Assembly: GCA_043759735.1 (NCBI GenBank) | Contig: JAYUQC010000106.1 | Coordinates: 1 to 12,108 of the forward strand | Length of the DNA stretch: 12,108 nucleotides | From: CAISIP01 sp043759735 | Lineage (GTDB): Bacteria; Pseudomonadota; Gammaproteobacteria; Burkholderiales; Burkholderiaceae_C | Direction: 5' to 3' | Part shown: piece by piece, positions 1 through 6,853 of the stretch | Numbering within the stretch: position 1 is the stretch's first letter | Layout: every line of letters begins with the position of its first letter | Notes under the pieces: model-generated | What the model saw: the letters and a program-made list of their open reading frames with translations, nothing else | Databases searched by the model: none | Told to the model about the DNA's origin: nothing | Made by a program: the position numbers and the translations under genes

Positions 1-591
1 CCACGGCTCGCCTGACGGTGCCACGAGCTCGAGGCGGACGGTGGCGGTGGGCATCTCGAGGCCACGGTTGGCGTAGGTCCAGCCCCGGGTGATGAAGCCG
101 AGCTGCGCGACGTGACGGAGGCGGTCGGTGGCAGAGCGGGTGGCGCCGACGGCGTCGGCCACGTCCTGGCCGTGGGCCCAGCACTCCATGAGGCGGGCGG
201 TCAGGAACGACTTGGCGCTCATCGACGGCCCGTACCACGGCACCCGGGTGCCCTCCTCGAGCGAGGCGGCGGCCTCGTGGAGGCGGGACCGGTTGGCCCG
301 CCACGCCGCGAGCAGGTCTTCCGCCGACAGGTCGCGGTGCAGGGTCATGGCGTCGATCCCGTCGCCGGCGGCGACGAGCTGGCGGACCGACGCCGTGAAC
401 GCATCGGGGTCGGTGACGGCGGTGGCTGCACTGCCGTCGAAGTACGTGAGGTGGCCGATCTGGTCGGCCACCGTCCAGCCCGGGCTGGCGGTGGGCGCCA
501 GCCACCGCTCGTCGGGCAGCGTCCCCACCACGGCATCGAGCGCATCCTGCTCGGCTCGCAGGTCGGCCGCCACCTCTCGTACGTCGGTCAT
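1..591 (-). CDS. TIGR03084 family protein (DinB/MDMPI-like), 3' end cut by window edge
   Basis: The minus-strand frame is open from an ATG at 591 to the window edge (197 codons, no stop), so the C-terminus is missing. The N-terminal half has the four-helix DinB/mycothiol-dependent maleylpyruvate isomerase look: an early PGWTVADQIGHLTYFD segment (about residues 38-53) with the metal-binding-type His, and later WYGPSMSAKSFLTARLMECW followed by AHGQDVADA (about 118-145). The RHVAQLG and TRGW segments are also typical of the TIGR03084 family. These proteins are mostly actinobacterial; their substrate is not known to me. The start overlaps the stop of the upstream TetR-like fragment (ATGA), indicating co-transcription in the source genome. 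Codons are almost all G/C-ending, unlike genes right of about 760, and the gene has no link to the glucan locus. Confidence 0.85.
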   Translation of the reverse strand, partial: MTDVREVAADLRAEQDALDAVVGTLPDERWLAPTASPGWTVADQIGHLTYFDGSAATAVTDPDAFTASVRQLVAAGDGIDAMTLHRDLSAEDLLAAWRANRSRLHEAAASLEEGTRVPWYGPSMSAKSFLTARLMECWAHGQDVADAVGATRSATDRLRHVAQLGFITRGWTYANRGLEMPTATVRLELVAPSGEPW

Positions 592-752
592 GGCCGGGCA
601 TCCCCTCTCGCTGTGCGCAGGCCCCGCAGCACGAGGTCGACGACCTCGTCGGCTGCCTCCTTCGGCGACGATCGCAGGGTCGGGATCACCGAGGGGCGGG
701 AGAAGAAGGAGCCGAGGCCCGCCAGCACGCGAGCCACCGCGCCCGTAGGCGC
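588..752 (-). pseudogene. C-terminal fragment of a TetR/AcrR-type regulator, cut at the junction
   Basis: The frame ending with TGA at 590-588 reads a stretch that includes LGSFFSRPSVIPTL, followed by EAADEVVDLVLRGL. This resembles the C-terminus of TetR-type regulators found directly upstream of TIGR03084 genes in Actinobacteria. The TGA overlaps the ATG of the next gene. The N-terminal helix-turn-helix part is absent: upstream of about 752 the frame stops making sense and meets a stop codon at 776-774, while another frame there encodes the betaproteobacterial lipoprotein. This is therefore the 3' remnant of a gene broken at the join, probably an assembly artefact rather than true decay. The TetR assignment rests on the tail only. 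Confidence 0.6.
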
Positions 753-1824
753 CCATTCCCGTGAACGCCGGATTCACCTCGTCGAACGAGACCAGCACAG
801 TCCCCGACGTCAGCGGCGGTGGCGGTGGCGGCGGCGGCGTGACAACAACCAGGGAGCCTATGACCTGGTTTGTCAGGGTCAAGCCAAGTGATATCGTGGC
901 GCCGCTTGGTGCCGAGACTAGCTGGGACTGGTTGGTCTGCACAAATGTCGTGATCTGCGGGTCCATCTGGGCGGTCCGAGTGACGGTCGTGACGTCGGCA
1001 TCGCTGGCATTCAAAATTGCTTCGGCTTGTATTTTCAGACCACCTGCAACCACCAGTGCCAGACTGTCGGCGTTCACACCCAACACGCCGCTCTTGACTT
1101 GCGCGCTCAGGACGGCGGACGCCCCGACCCGCTGGGCCGCCGCCTTGACGAGGTTTACGATCACCGTTTGGTCCAGTGTTGTGCCCGAGTTAAGTGCGCT
1201 TGCGCCGTGTAAGGTAGCGGCAACGGCGGCCGCGACTTCGCTGTAAATGGCCGGTCGGGCGGCATCGCCACCGCTGCCGGCCAGGGCCGCCAGCAACTCG
1301 GTGGTTTTTTGAACCAGTTGCTGAACCGCAAGGGTCTTTTTCATCAGGTCGCCATTGACCAGCGCGCCCGCCAATCTGCGCGCCGGATCGGTGTTGAGCA
1401 GATCCGTGCCTGCTGGTAGCCCCATCGCCGTGTTGACCTGGGCTATCGACATGCCTGCCGCGACCAGGGTCGTCAGCGGTGTGATCACGGTGGATCCCTG
1501 TGGCGCGCGCAAAGTGCCTGTAAATGGCAATCCGGTATCGACATTGGTACCGCCAGTGACCACCATGGGAGCACCGCATGCGATGTCGAACTTGAAGAAA
1601 CCGCTGGAATCGGTGGTTTTCGTGGTTTCGCCGGCGTCGGCCACGACATTGTTGTTGCTGTCGCACAGCACGGTAGCGCCACTCAGGTAGTCGTCGATCG
1701 CGAACCCGCTCGATCCCGACACCGTGCCGGGGGGCGTTGCGCCGCCGCCGCCACAAGCGCTGACCAGAAGCGCCGTGGTCAAGACGCCTATGGACAAGTG
1801 GTAGTGGAATGTGACTTGACGCAT
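742..1824 (-). CDS. Lipoprotein with regulatory-like domain of the beta-glucan locus, C-terminus lost at junction
   Basis: The start is ATG at 1824, with GGAG about 9 bases upstream. The signal peptide ends in a lipobox with Cys24 followed by four Gly, so it should be a lipid-anchored envelope protein. Residues about 38-75 have a calcium-loop-like DSNNNVVADAGE and resemble carboxypeptidase-regulatory/SdrD-B-like domains. Next come a Gly/Thr-rich segment and an Ala-rich, mostly helical region (about 115-325), then eight prolines (330-337). After the linker, VLVSFDE (343-349) begins what looks like the carbohydrate-binding-type domain attached to such proteins. Recognisable sequence stops near Gly361 (position 742). 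The same frame stays open to base 1, so a caller may report a false 608-codon fusion. The operator at 1903 and the neighbouring GH16/GH81 genes suggest a glucan role; a lost catalytic domain is possible. Confidence 0.75.
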
Positions 1825-1856
1825 GAGCTTGTCTCCAGAAATGAACCGTATATTCA

Positions 1857-1889
1857 AGGGCAATCGAGGGGCAATCGAGGGGCAATCGA
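1857..1889. repeat. Three tandem copies of an 11-bp unit in the lipoprotein leader
   Basis: GGGGCAATCGA occurs three times head to tail (1857-1867, 1868-1878, 1879-1889); only the first copy differs, starting with A instead of G. The array lies between the operator and the start codon of the minus-strand lipoprotein gene, so it is probably transcribed as leader RNA. It is short and may simply be replication slippage. Confidence 0.85.
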
Positions 1890-1902
1890 AAGATGGCGTT
1901 TG

Positions 1903-1916
1903 TGAAAGCGCTTTCA
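1903..1916. promoter_or_regulatory. LacI-type operator upstream of the lipoprotein gene
   Basis: Perfect 14-bp palindrome TGAAAGCGCTTTCA with the central CG step typical of LacI-family operators. It lies 78 bp upstream of the lipoprotein start at 1824. It is identical to the copies at 5290, 5438 and 10201, which is the main evidence for a shared regulon. Confidence 0.85.
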
Positions 1917-2044
1917 AGCCTGAGGATTGTCTACCGAGGCAAGAAATTTTTGGATAGGGCTTTCCCTTAGATCGCAGGCATTTCTGCACGGATCCCGTAC
2001 AGCCGGCGCCCCTCGATCTCGCGTGTTGACGCTGGCCTGAGGGT
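1917..2044. other. Intergenic spacer between GH16 and the lipoprotein gene
   Basis: This 128-bp stretch separates the GH16 stop from the lipoprotein operator. It contains an imperfect 8-bp hairpin (1984-2002, one G-U pair on the transcript, 3-base loop) without a following U-run, so it is a weak terminator candidate at best. No convincing -35/-10 pair was found for the lipoprotein promoter. The separate operator still suggests independent transcription. Confidence 0.4.
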
Positions 2045-2953
2045 TTAGCGCCGGTACACCCGCACGTAGTCAATTTCCAGGCGGGTCGGCAGTGATGCGT
2101 CGTCAACCACGCCGCCGAGGTCTCCTCCAATGGCCAGATTGAGCAGCAGGAACTGTGGCCGATCGAATGGCCAGCGGGCATAGTCGCCTGTTTTCGGATC
2201 AGCGTAGGTGAAATAGTTGGCGCCATCGATGCCGATCTCGATCCGGCCCGCGTCCCAGGTCAACTGGTAGTTGTGAAAAGCGTTGCAGGCATCGGCAAAG
2301 GCTCTCTTGGCTCCCTGGCCGGGACCGAGCGTTCCGTTGAAGTAGTTGTAGGCGCGGGTGTGGATGGTCGCCAGGACTTCGCCCTTGTTCTGGCCTGTTT
2401 GCTCCATGATGTCGATTTCGCCGTCGTCGGGCCAGACACCGCCGCTGCCGAGCATCCAGATGGCCGGCCAACTTCCACGGGCACAGGGCAATTTCGCGCG
2501 CACTTCAAAAAAACCATACGTCCAGTCGGCCTTGCCGCGCGTCAACAAGCGCGCGGAAGTGTAGTTCTGGCCACCGTAGTCGGCGGCCGACGTCAGCGCT
2601 TCGCGCCGCGCCGTGATGATCAGCCGGCCACCTTCGACCCGCGCGTTCTCGGGGCGGTTGCGCGCATAGTATTGCAACTCGTTGTTGTACCAGCCGTCCT
2701 TGTTGCGGCCGGTGTCGTAGTCCCATTTGGCGGTGTCTGGCGGGCCGTTGGTGTCGAACTCGTCCGACCATACCAGCGTCCAACCCGGCAGTGCTCCCAC
2801 TGCAGGACTGGCCACGCCCGACGGGCCAGGGGCCGCTACAGCCGCGTTGTCGGCTCCGCCGCCTGATTCGGTACCACCGCCACCGCCGCCGCAGGCGACC
2901 AAAAGCGCGTGCAAGGCGATAACGACGCTTACAGTGACGCCGGACCTTCCCAT
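2045..2953 (-). CDS. GH16 endo-beta-1,3-glucanase (laminarinase) lipoprotein
   Basis: This 302-aa protein should hydrolyse internal beta-1,3 links in laminarin-type glucans. Its signal peptide ends in a lipobox with Cys21 followed by six Gly, and residues about 22-55 form a low-complexity tether. The GH16 domain spans about 58-302, starting WTLVWSDEF and including ELQYY, the substrate-cleft segment WPAIWML (162-168) and the catalytic signature GEIDIMEQTG. In this E-x-D-x-x-E motif E179 is the expected nucleophile, E184 the acid/base and D181 the assisting residue. It ends with the usual IDYVRVY strand. Length suits a single-domain lipoprotein of the family. Its ATG shares one base with the GH81 stop (TAATG), so the two are probably translationally coupled. 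Strict beta-1,3 versus mixed-linkage specificity cannot be settled here. Confidence 0.95.
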   Translation of the reverse strand: MGRSGVTVSVVIALHALLVACGGGGGGTESGGGADNAAVAAPGPSGVASPAVGALPGWTLVWSDEFDTNGPPDTAKWDYDTGRNKDGWYNNELQYYARNRPENARVEGGRLIITARREALTSAADYGGQNYTSARLLTRGKADWTYGFFEVRAKLPCARGSWPAIWMLGSGGVWPDDGEIDIMEQTGQNKGEVLATIHTRAYNYFNGTLGPGQGAKRAFADACNAFHNYQLTWDAGRIEIGIDGANYFTYADPKTGDYARWPFDRPQFLLLNLAIGGDLGGVVDDASLPTRLEIDYVRVYRR

Positions 2954-5244
2954 TACAGTCGGCCGAGCTGGCCCGGCGCTACGTTCAAGCTCTTGCCGTC
3001 ACTGAACTTCACACTGATCGGCGCTTTCGTCGCGTTGTATGCAAGGTAGGTCTTGCCGCCATCGGACCGTTTGAAGACCGCGTACAACGCAGTATCGGCG
3101 CGCACCGTGAAATCCGGTGTGCCCATTTGCTGCAGGCTCAGTATCCAGTGCAGGGCATGGGTCCGGGTGTCGCCCCCTTCAACGCTGCCATAGCGATCCC
3201 ATTGCGCCAGTGCTGCAACCGGATCGGCCAGGGCAAGGTACTTGGCGAAGACATCCTGCCAGATGTCCTTGGGTGGCGGATTGGGCGGCAACTGGCCGCG
3301 TTCGTTGTAGATGCCGGTTTCTACTTTCATGGCATCCAGATTGCGCTGGATGAACTTGGGATCGCGACCCAGATAGGTTGAGAAATTCGCGATCGGCAGC
3401 AAGTTGATTCCGTGGATCTGGCGCGGCTCGTCGGTCCACCAGGTGTTGTGCGCGTACTTGCCGCCAAAAACCATGCTGACCTCGGCGTTCTTGTACTCGG
3501 GCGGGAGCACCTGCCCATAGATGTCGAACCAGTAATGGTTGATGGCATCGGCTTCGGTCGTAAAGAGGTAGACGCCGAGGTCACGCAGTTCGCGGTTACC
3601 AGTCACTTCCCCCCACAGGATCAGGCCCGCCCAGGCATTGAGCGCTTCGGAGGAGGATTCCTGGTTGTTGCCCCATTCGCCCAGGCCGACGCCAGACGCC
3701 CAGGAATGGCCTTCGTAGGGGTCGAAGTTGCGCAGGAACGGGAAGTCCGATCGGCCGCGTTCGGAGGTGGCGATGTCCTTCACCAACAGGTCGACCATGC
3801 CTCCCCATTTGTCCTTCGCGCCCCAGGCCGGGTCGCGCATGGTGATTTCGGCTGCAGCGCGAATCCAGTAGCCGTAGTGAAAATGGTGGTCGTTCATCTG
3901 CTCCACGGCAAAGAACTCGTCGGGGTAGGTTACGACGGTGCCCAGTTGCTTGTCGTAGTGGAAGTAGCTCTTCTCACCATCGCCGGAAAACCAGAACTCC
4001 ATACGCTCGCGCACCAGTTTGAACAATTGCTCGCGCCCTTCATCGTTGCCCTGCTGCTCGGCAACGGCCATCAAGGCGGTGGTGCGGGTCAAGCCCTTGC
4101 CCTGCCAGTACGCGCTGACGCGCCAGTTGTCTGCGTTCTGCCTGGCTGGAATGAGCTCGCGACGCTTGCGCAGGTCGATCTTCAGTTGGGCATCGATCTG
4201 GCTTGCGGCGGGTCCATCCTTGATGCCCGGCCAATGCGGCACGAAGCCGGAGTAGGTGCGCTCGGTTCTGAACTGGTTTGCCGCCAGCAGGCGAATCTTG
4301 CCGCGAATGCTGTCGTAGGAGGGACCGAGTTTGGCGGCCACTGACGGGTTGTCGTACCACTGGTGCGGGTACAGGCCGATCAGTGGCCCGTTGTCCGGAC
4401 CTTCCATCACTTTCGTCTTGACGTTGAAGGTGGTTTCGACTTTGCTGGCGGGCTGGTCATAGCGCCAATCGACGCGTGTATCCTGCACGAAGGTGTAAGC
4501 GTGGCGACTGAAAAGCTGGATCGACTCGGCTTTGTCGTCGGGCAGGGCGGCGGCCGAGAAATAGCCCTTGCCCTGCGGCAGGCGGCCAATCCATTCGGTG
4601 GGTGACACCTGTTCCCAGCGAACACCGGTCGGTCCGAAGACCGCATACGGCGTACCTTTGGTGCGCAAGGCCAGCACGCGCGGGTCGCCAGCAGTATCCA
4701 GCCGCTCGCCAGCGGCAGGCAGCCGCAGTCGTATGTCGCCACGCGACAACTGGAAATAGGCGAACGGGCTGGCGTGCGCCACCGTGGCCAGCAACTGGTC
4801 AGCGCCATTGGCCATGGAAATATCGATCGCCCAATCCGACGCCGCGGCGAGTTTGGCGGGTTCCGGCGCAAAGGCCACAGGAGAAATCACCAGCGCATCG
4901 CGGTGCGCATAGTGGATCTCGACATCGCGACGCACCGTCGGTACGACCTCCTTGCGCGCCAGCGCCATCTCGAAGCCGGCCGCAGTCGTCTTGTAGGTCA
5001 GTGGATGCGCGAACAGGGCATCGGGCTTTTCATTGAACAGCAGCGTCGAATACCACTGGTTGGTCGTTGCGGCCAGCTTCTGCATGGACTCGGTCCGTGC
5101 ATAGGCTTTTGGCGGCGCCTTGTCGCCGCCGCGGGGAGCCAGGTAGTAGGTGCCAGCGCCGAGTTTGACGGGCTGCGCGATCGCTCCCGTTAGTCCGCTG
5201 CATAAGACCAGCAAGAGGAGCTGGTAGGCTTTGATGAATTGCAT
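2953..5244 (-). CDS. GH81 endo-beta-1,3-glucanase, secreted
   Basis: This 763-aa protein belongs to GH81, an inverting endo-beta-1,3-glucanase family acting on laminarin, curdlan and fungal or plant beta-1,3-glucan. Hallmarks are DHHFHYGYW (D452, the likely catalytic Asp), FDPYEGHSWASG, and GNNQESSSEALNAW with the conserved acidic pair E529 and E533. An N-terminal beta-sandwich, the catalytic helical barrel and a small C-terminal beta region are inferred from family layout. The chosen start gives a classic signal peptide (residues 1-23, cleavage after AIA) and has AAGGA 6 bases upstream. The frame extends to 5391, but that extension would translate across the operator at 5290 and lacks a signal sequence at its start. 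It is first of a two-gene unit with GH16 and divergent from the porin operon. Confidence 0.95.
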   Translation of the reverse strand: MQFIKAYQLLLLVLCSGLTGAIAQPVKLGAGTYYLAPRGGDKAPPKAYARTESMQKLAATTNQWYSTLLFNEKPDALFAHPLTYKTTAAGFEMALARKEVVPTVRRDVEIHYAHRDALVISPVAFAPEPAKLAAASDWAIDISMANGADQLLATVAHASPFAYFQLSRGDIRLRLPAAGERLDTAGDPRVLALRTKGTPYAVFGPTGVRWEQVSPTEWIGRLPQGKGYFSAAALPDDKAESIQLFSRHAYTFVQDTRVDWRYDQPASKVETTFNVKTKVMEGPDNGPLIGLYPHQWYDNPSVAAKLGPSYDSIRGKIRLLAANQFRTERTYSGFVPHWPGIKDGPAASQIDAQLKIDLRKRRELIPARQNADNWRVSAYWQGKGLTRTTALMAVAEQQGNDEGREQLFKLVRERMEFWFSGDGEKSYFHYDKQLGTVVTYPDEFFAVEQMNDHHFHYGYWIRAAAEITMRDPAWGAKDKWGGMVDLLVKDIATSERGRSDFPFLRNFDPYEGHSWASGVGLGEWGNNQESSSEALNAWAGLILWGEVTGNRELRDLGVYLFTTEADAINHYWFDIYGQVLPPEYKNAEVSMVFGGKYAHNTWWTDEPRQIHGINLLPIANFSTYLGRDPKFIQRNLDAMKVETGIYNERGQLPPNPPPKDIWQDVFAKYLALADPVAALAQWDRYGSVEGGDTRTHALHWILSLQQMGTPDFTVRADTALYAVFKRSDGGKTYLAYNATKAPISVKFSDGKSLNVAPGQLGRL

Positions 5245-5250
5245 GTCTGT

Positions 5251-5255
5251 TCCTT
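5251..5255 (-). promoter_or_regulatory. Ribosome binding site deciding the GH81 start
   Basis: AAGGA on the minus strand, 6 bases before the ATG at 5244. With the signal peptide directly after that ATG, it rules against the longer open frame starting at 5391. Confidence 0.7.
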
Positions 5256-5289
5256 GTTGGATCGTCGCTTGCGCGATCGTCAATGATAA

Positions 5290-5303
5290 TGAAAGCGCTT
5301 TCA
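5290..5303. promoter_or_regulatory. LacI-type operator upstream of GH81-GH16
   Basis: Perfect TGAAAGCGCTTTCA palindrome, 45 bp upstream of the GH81 ATG. It is one of two copies in the divergent control region shared with the porin operon. No strong -35/-10 pair is evident on the minus strand beside it. Confidence 0.88.
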
Positions 5304-5405
5304 TAACGCATCCAAAGGTTTTCCCGTAGTGGTTAACCCGAACCCATTCCCTGATCAAATCGATGACGTGAATTGTTGCTAGGGAAAACACGGGGGTAAC
5401 CCTCG

Positions 5406-5435
5406 TTGACGCTGACGGGCATCTGTCCTTACACT
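5406..5435 (+). promoter_or_regulatory. Putative promoter of the porin-GH17-GH30 operon
   Basis: TTGACG (5406-5411) is separated by 18 bp from TACACT (5430-5435), a fair sigma-70-like pair. The operator at 5438 follows immediately and would cover the predicted transcription start, the classical position for repression by a LacI-type protein. This is a by-eye call. Confidence 0.45.
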
Positions 5436-5437
5436 TA

Positions 5438-5451
5438 TGAAAGCGCTTTCA
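5438..5451. promoter_or_regulatory. LacI-type operator upstream of the porin gene
   Basis: Perfect TGAAAGCGCTTTCA palindrome, directly downstream of the putative -10 and 21 bp before the porin ATG. An in-frame ATG at 5437 overlaps it, a reason to reject that ATG as the translation start. Confidence 0.88.
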
Positions 5452-5462
5452 GATATTTTCAC

Positions 5463-5467
5463 AGGAG
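5463..5467 (+). promoter_or_regulatory. Ribosome binding site deciding the porin start
   Basis: AGGAG lies 5 bases before the ATG at 5473. It supports that start over the in-frame ATG 36 bases upstream at 5437, which overlaps the operator. Confidence 0.75.
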
Positions 5468-5472
5468 ACTTC

Positions 5473-6828
5473 ATGAAACACCAGCACCGCCTGTGCCAGG
5501 CTTCTGCGCGGCAAGCTGCGGCGGGGGCATCACCGCGGACGCTGAAGTTCATGCTGGTGTTGTCGGCAGCAGTCTTGTCGGGCGCCGTCCATGCTATCGA
5601 CTTCGGCCCGGACGGCATGTTCAGCATCGACGGGTTCGGAGAGATCGTTGTCACGCGCTCCAACAACCAATGCCCATCGATCGGATGCCAGTTCGACCCG
5701 GACACCGACCGGCAGCGCATCTGGACAGACGATGTCGTGCCCGGGCGCCTACTCAAGACCAAGGACACCGTCTTCAACCAGGTGCAGTTGTGGCTGGGTG
5801 CGAAATACGACCTGCCCAACGGATTCAAGATCAAGGGCACGCTGAGCCAGAACTGGCGTGACGGCAATGCCGACACGCCGGGCTTCTGGCGGGAAAAGAA
5901 TGTTGCCCTCAGCCACGAGGAATATGGCACGCTGACCGTCGGACACATGATTTCGCGCACCTGGGGATTTTCCGACTACCCGTTCGGCACCAATCTGGGC
6001 CTGTCCTACACCTGGGCCGCCACCGGCGCCGGCTACCGCAACCTGACGCAGGCGGTGCGGTACACCTCGCGTACGCTGGACGTCGCCGACGGTGACCTGG
6101 TGCTCGAGCTCACCTATGACCGCGGTGACACCGCCTTCAAGATCCACAAGCCGCGCTTCGTCGAACTCTGGGCGCATTACGGCAAAGGCGATTTGTCGAT
6201 CGACGCGATGTACCAGGATACCCGCAACGGTGCTCCGACGGCCTTTGGGGCGGCGGTATTCAAGGGACTCTTTTACGACCCCATAGTCGACAGCAAGGTA
6301 GGAGGTTCTGGGCAGAGCGTCGCTGTGGTGCAGGCGATCTACCAGTTTAATCCAAGCATTGAATTGTCAGGTGCGCTGCGGCACAACAAATGGAGCGGGG
6401 CCTATGCGGCCGTTGTTGTCAACGGACCGCCCCAGCAGTGGAACAATATGTTCAATGTCAATTGGGGCGGCACGCTCAATGGAGTCGCCAATCCCGGTTA
6501 TCCCGCCAGTTCGACCGATTTTGCACTGGGTGCGCGTTACCGCATGGACAAGTGGACCTTCGGCACCGGGCTGGCTTACCTGGGCAAGGCCAAGACGAGC
6601 AATCCGTTGGAGCGCGGCCAAAGCAACTCGGCCCTGGTCAACACCATCAAGGCGGACTATGCCTACAGCCGCGAGGTCTCCTTTTCCGTCTTTGCCGGCA
6701 TGATCCACTATCGCAACAAGGGCCTGTCGCCGTTGTCGATGCCGTCCAACGCGACCATCAACGAGATTGATTCGCGTGCGACCAAGGCCGGCAACTGGTT
6801 TGGTGTCAGTGCCAAGTATTCGTTCTGA
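5473..6828 (+). CDS. Outer-membrane porin of the glucan operon
   Basis: This 451-aa protein has a signal peptide with an unusually long N-region (residues 1-41, hydrophobic core about 26-40, cleavage after VHA). The mature part is built of alternating beta-strands rich in aromatic and charged residues, with periodic Gly and Asn loops, and ends in KYSF. A C-terminal Phe is the classical outer-membrane barrel assembly signal. Segments such as FSIDGFGEI near the N-terminus and EEYGTLTVGHM resemble general Gram-negative porins. It heads an operon with GH17 (25-bp gap) and GH30 behind an operator, so it probably admits glucan oligosaccharides. It lacks the plug and TonB box of TonB-dependent receptors. 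Substrate specificity is inferred from context only. Confidence 0.85.
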   Translation: MKHQHRLCQASARQAAAGASPRTLKFMLVLSAAVLSGAVHAIDFGPDGMFSIDGFGEIVVTRSNNQCPSIGCQFDPDTDRQRIWTDDVVPGRLLKTKDTVFNQVQLWLGAKYDLPNGFKIKGTLSQNWRDGNADTPGFWREKNVALSHEEYGTLTVGHMISRTWGFSDYPFGTNLGLSYTWAATGAGYRNLTQAVRYTSRTLDVADGDLVLELTYDRGDTAFKIHKPRFVELWAHYGKGDLSIDAMYQDTRNGAPTAFGAAVFKGLFYDPIVDSKVGGSGQSVAVVQAIYQFNPSIELSGALRHNKWSGAYAAVVVNGPPQQWNNMFNVNWGGTLNGVANPGYPASSTDFALGARYRMDKWTFGTGLAYLGKAKTSNPLERGQSNSALVNTIKADYAYSREVSFSVFAGMIHYRNKGLSPLSMPSNATINEIDSRATKAGNWFGVSAKYSF

Positions 6829-6853
6829 CGCGCGCAAACGTGAGACCCACACC

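Noticed and set aside
112..891. 259-codon plus-strand frame crossing the junction
   Set aside because: Low-complexity Arg/Gly/Ala-rich translation opposite the TIGR03084, TetR and lipoprotein genes; it spans the chimeric join.
1857..1889. CRISPR-like array
   Set aside because: The 11-bp units are directly adjacent with no spacers.
1984..2002. Hairpin after GH16 as a rho-independent terminator
   Set aside because: Stem of 8 bp with a G-U pair and no U-run on the minus strand; too weak to call.
3412..4344. Long open frame (310 codons) on the plus strand opposite GH81
   Set aside because: It is a shadow of the GH81 gene in high-GC DNA; its translation has no domain features and GH81 on the other strand has full family motifs.
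5245..5391. 49-codon N-terminal extension of GH81
   Set aside because: It would translate through the operator at 5290; the ATG at 5244 has a ribosome site and a clean signal peptide.
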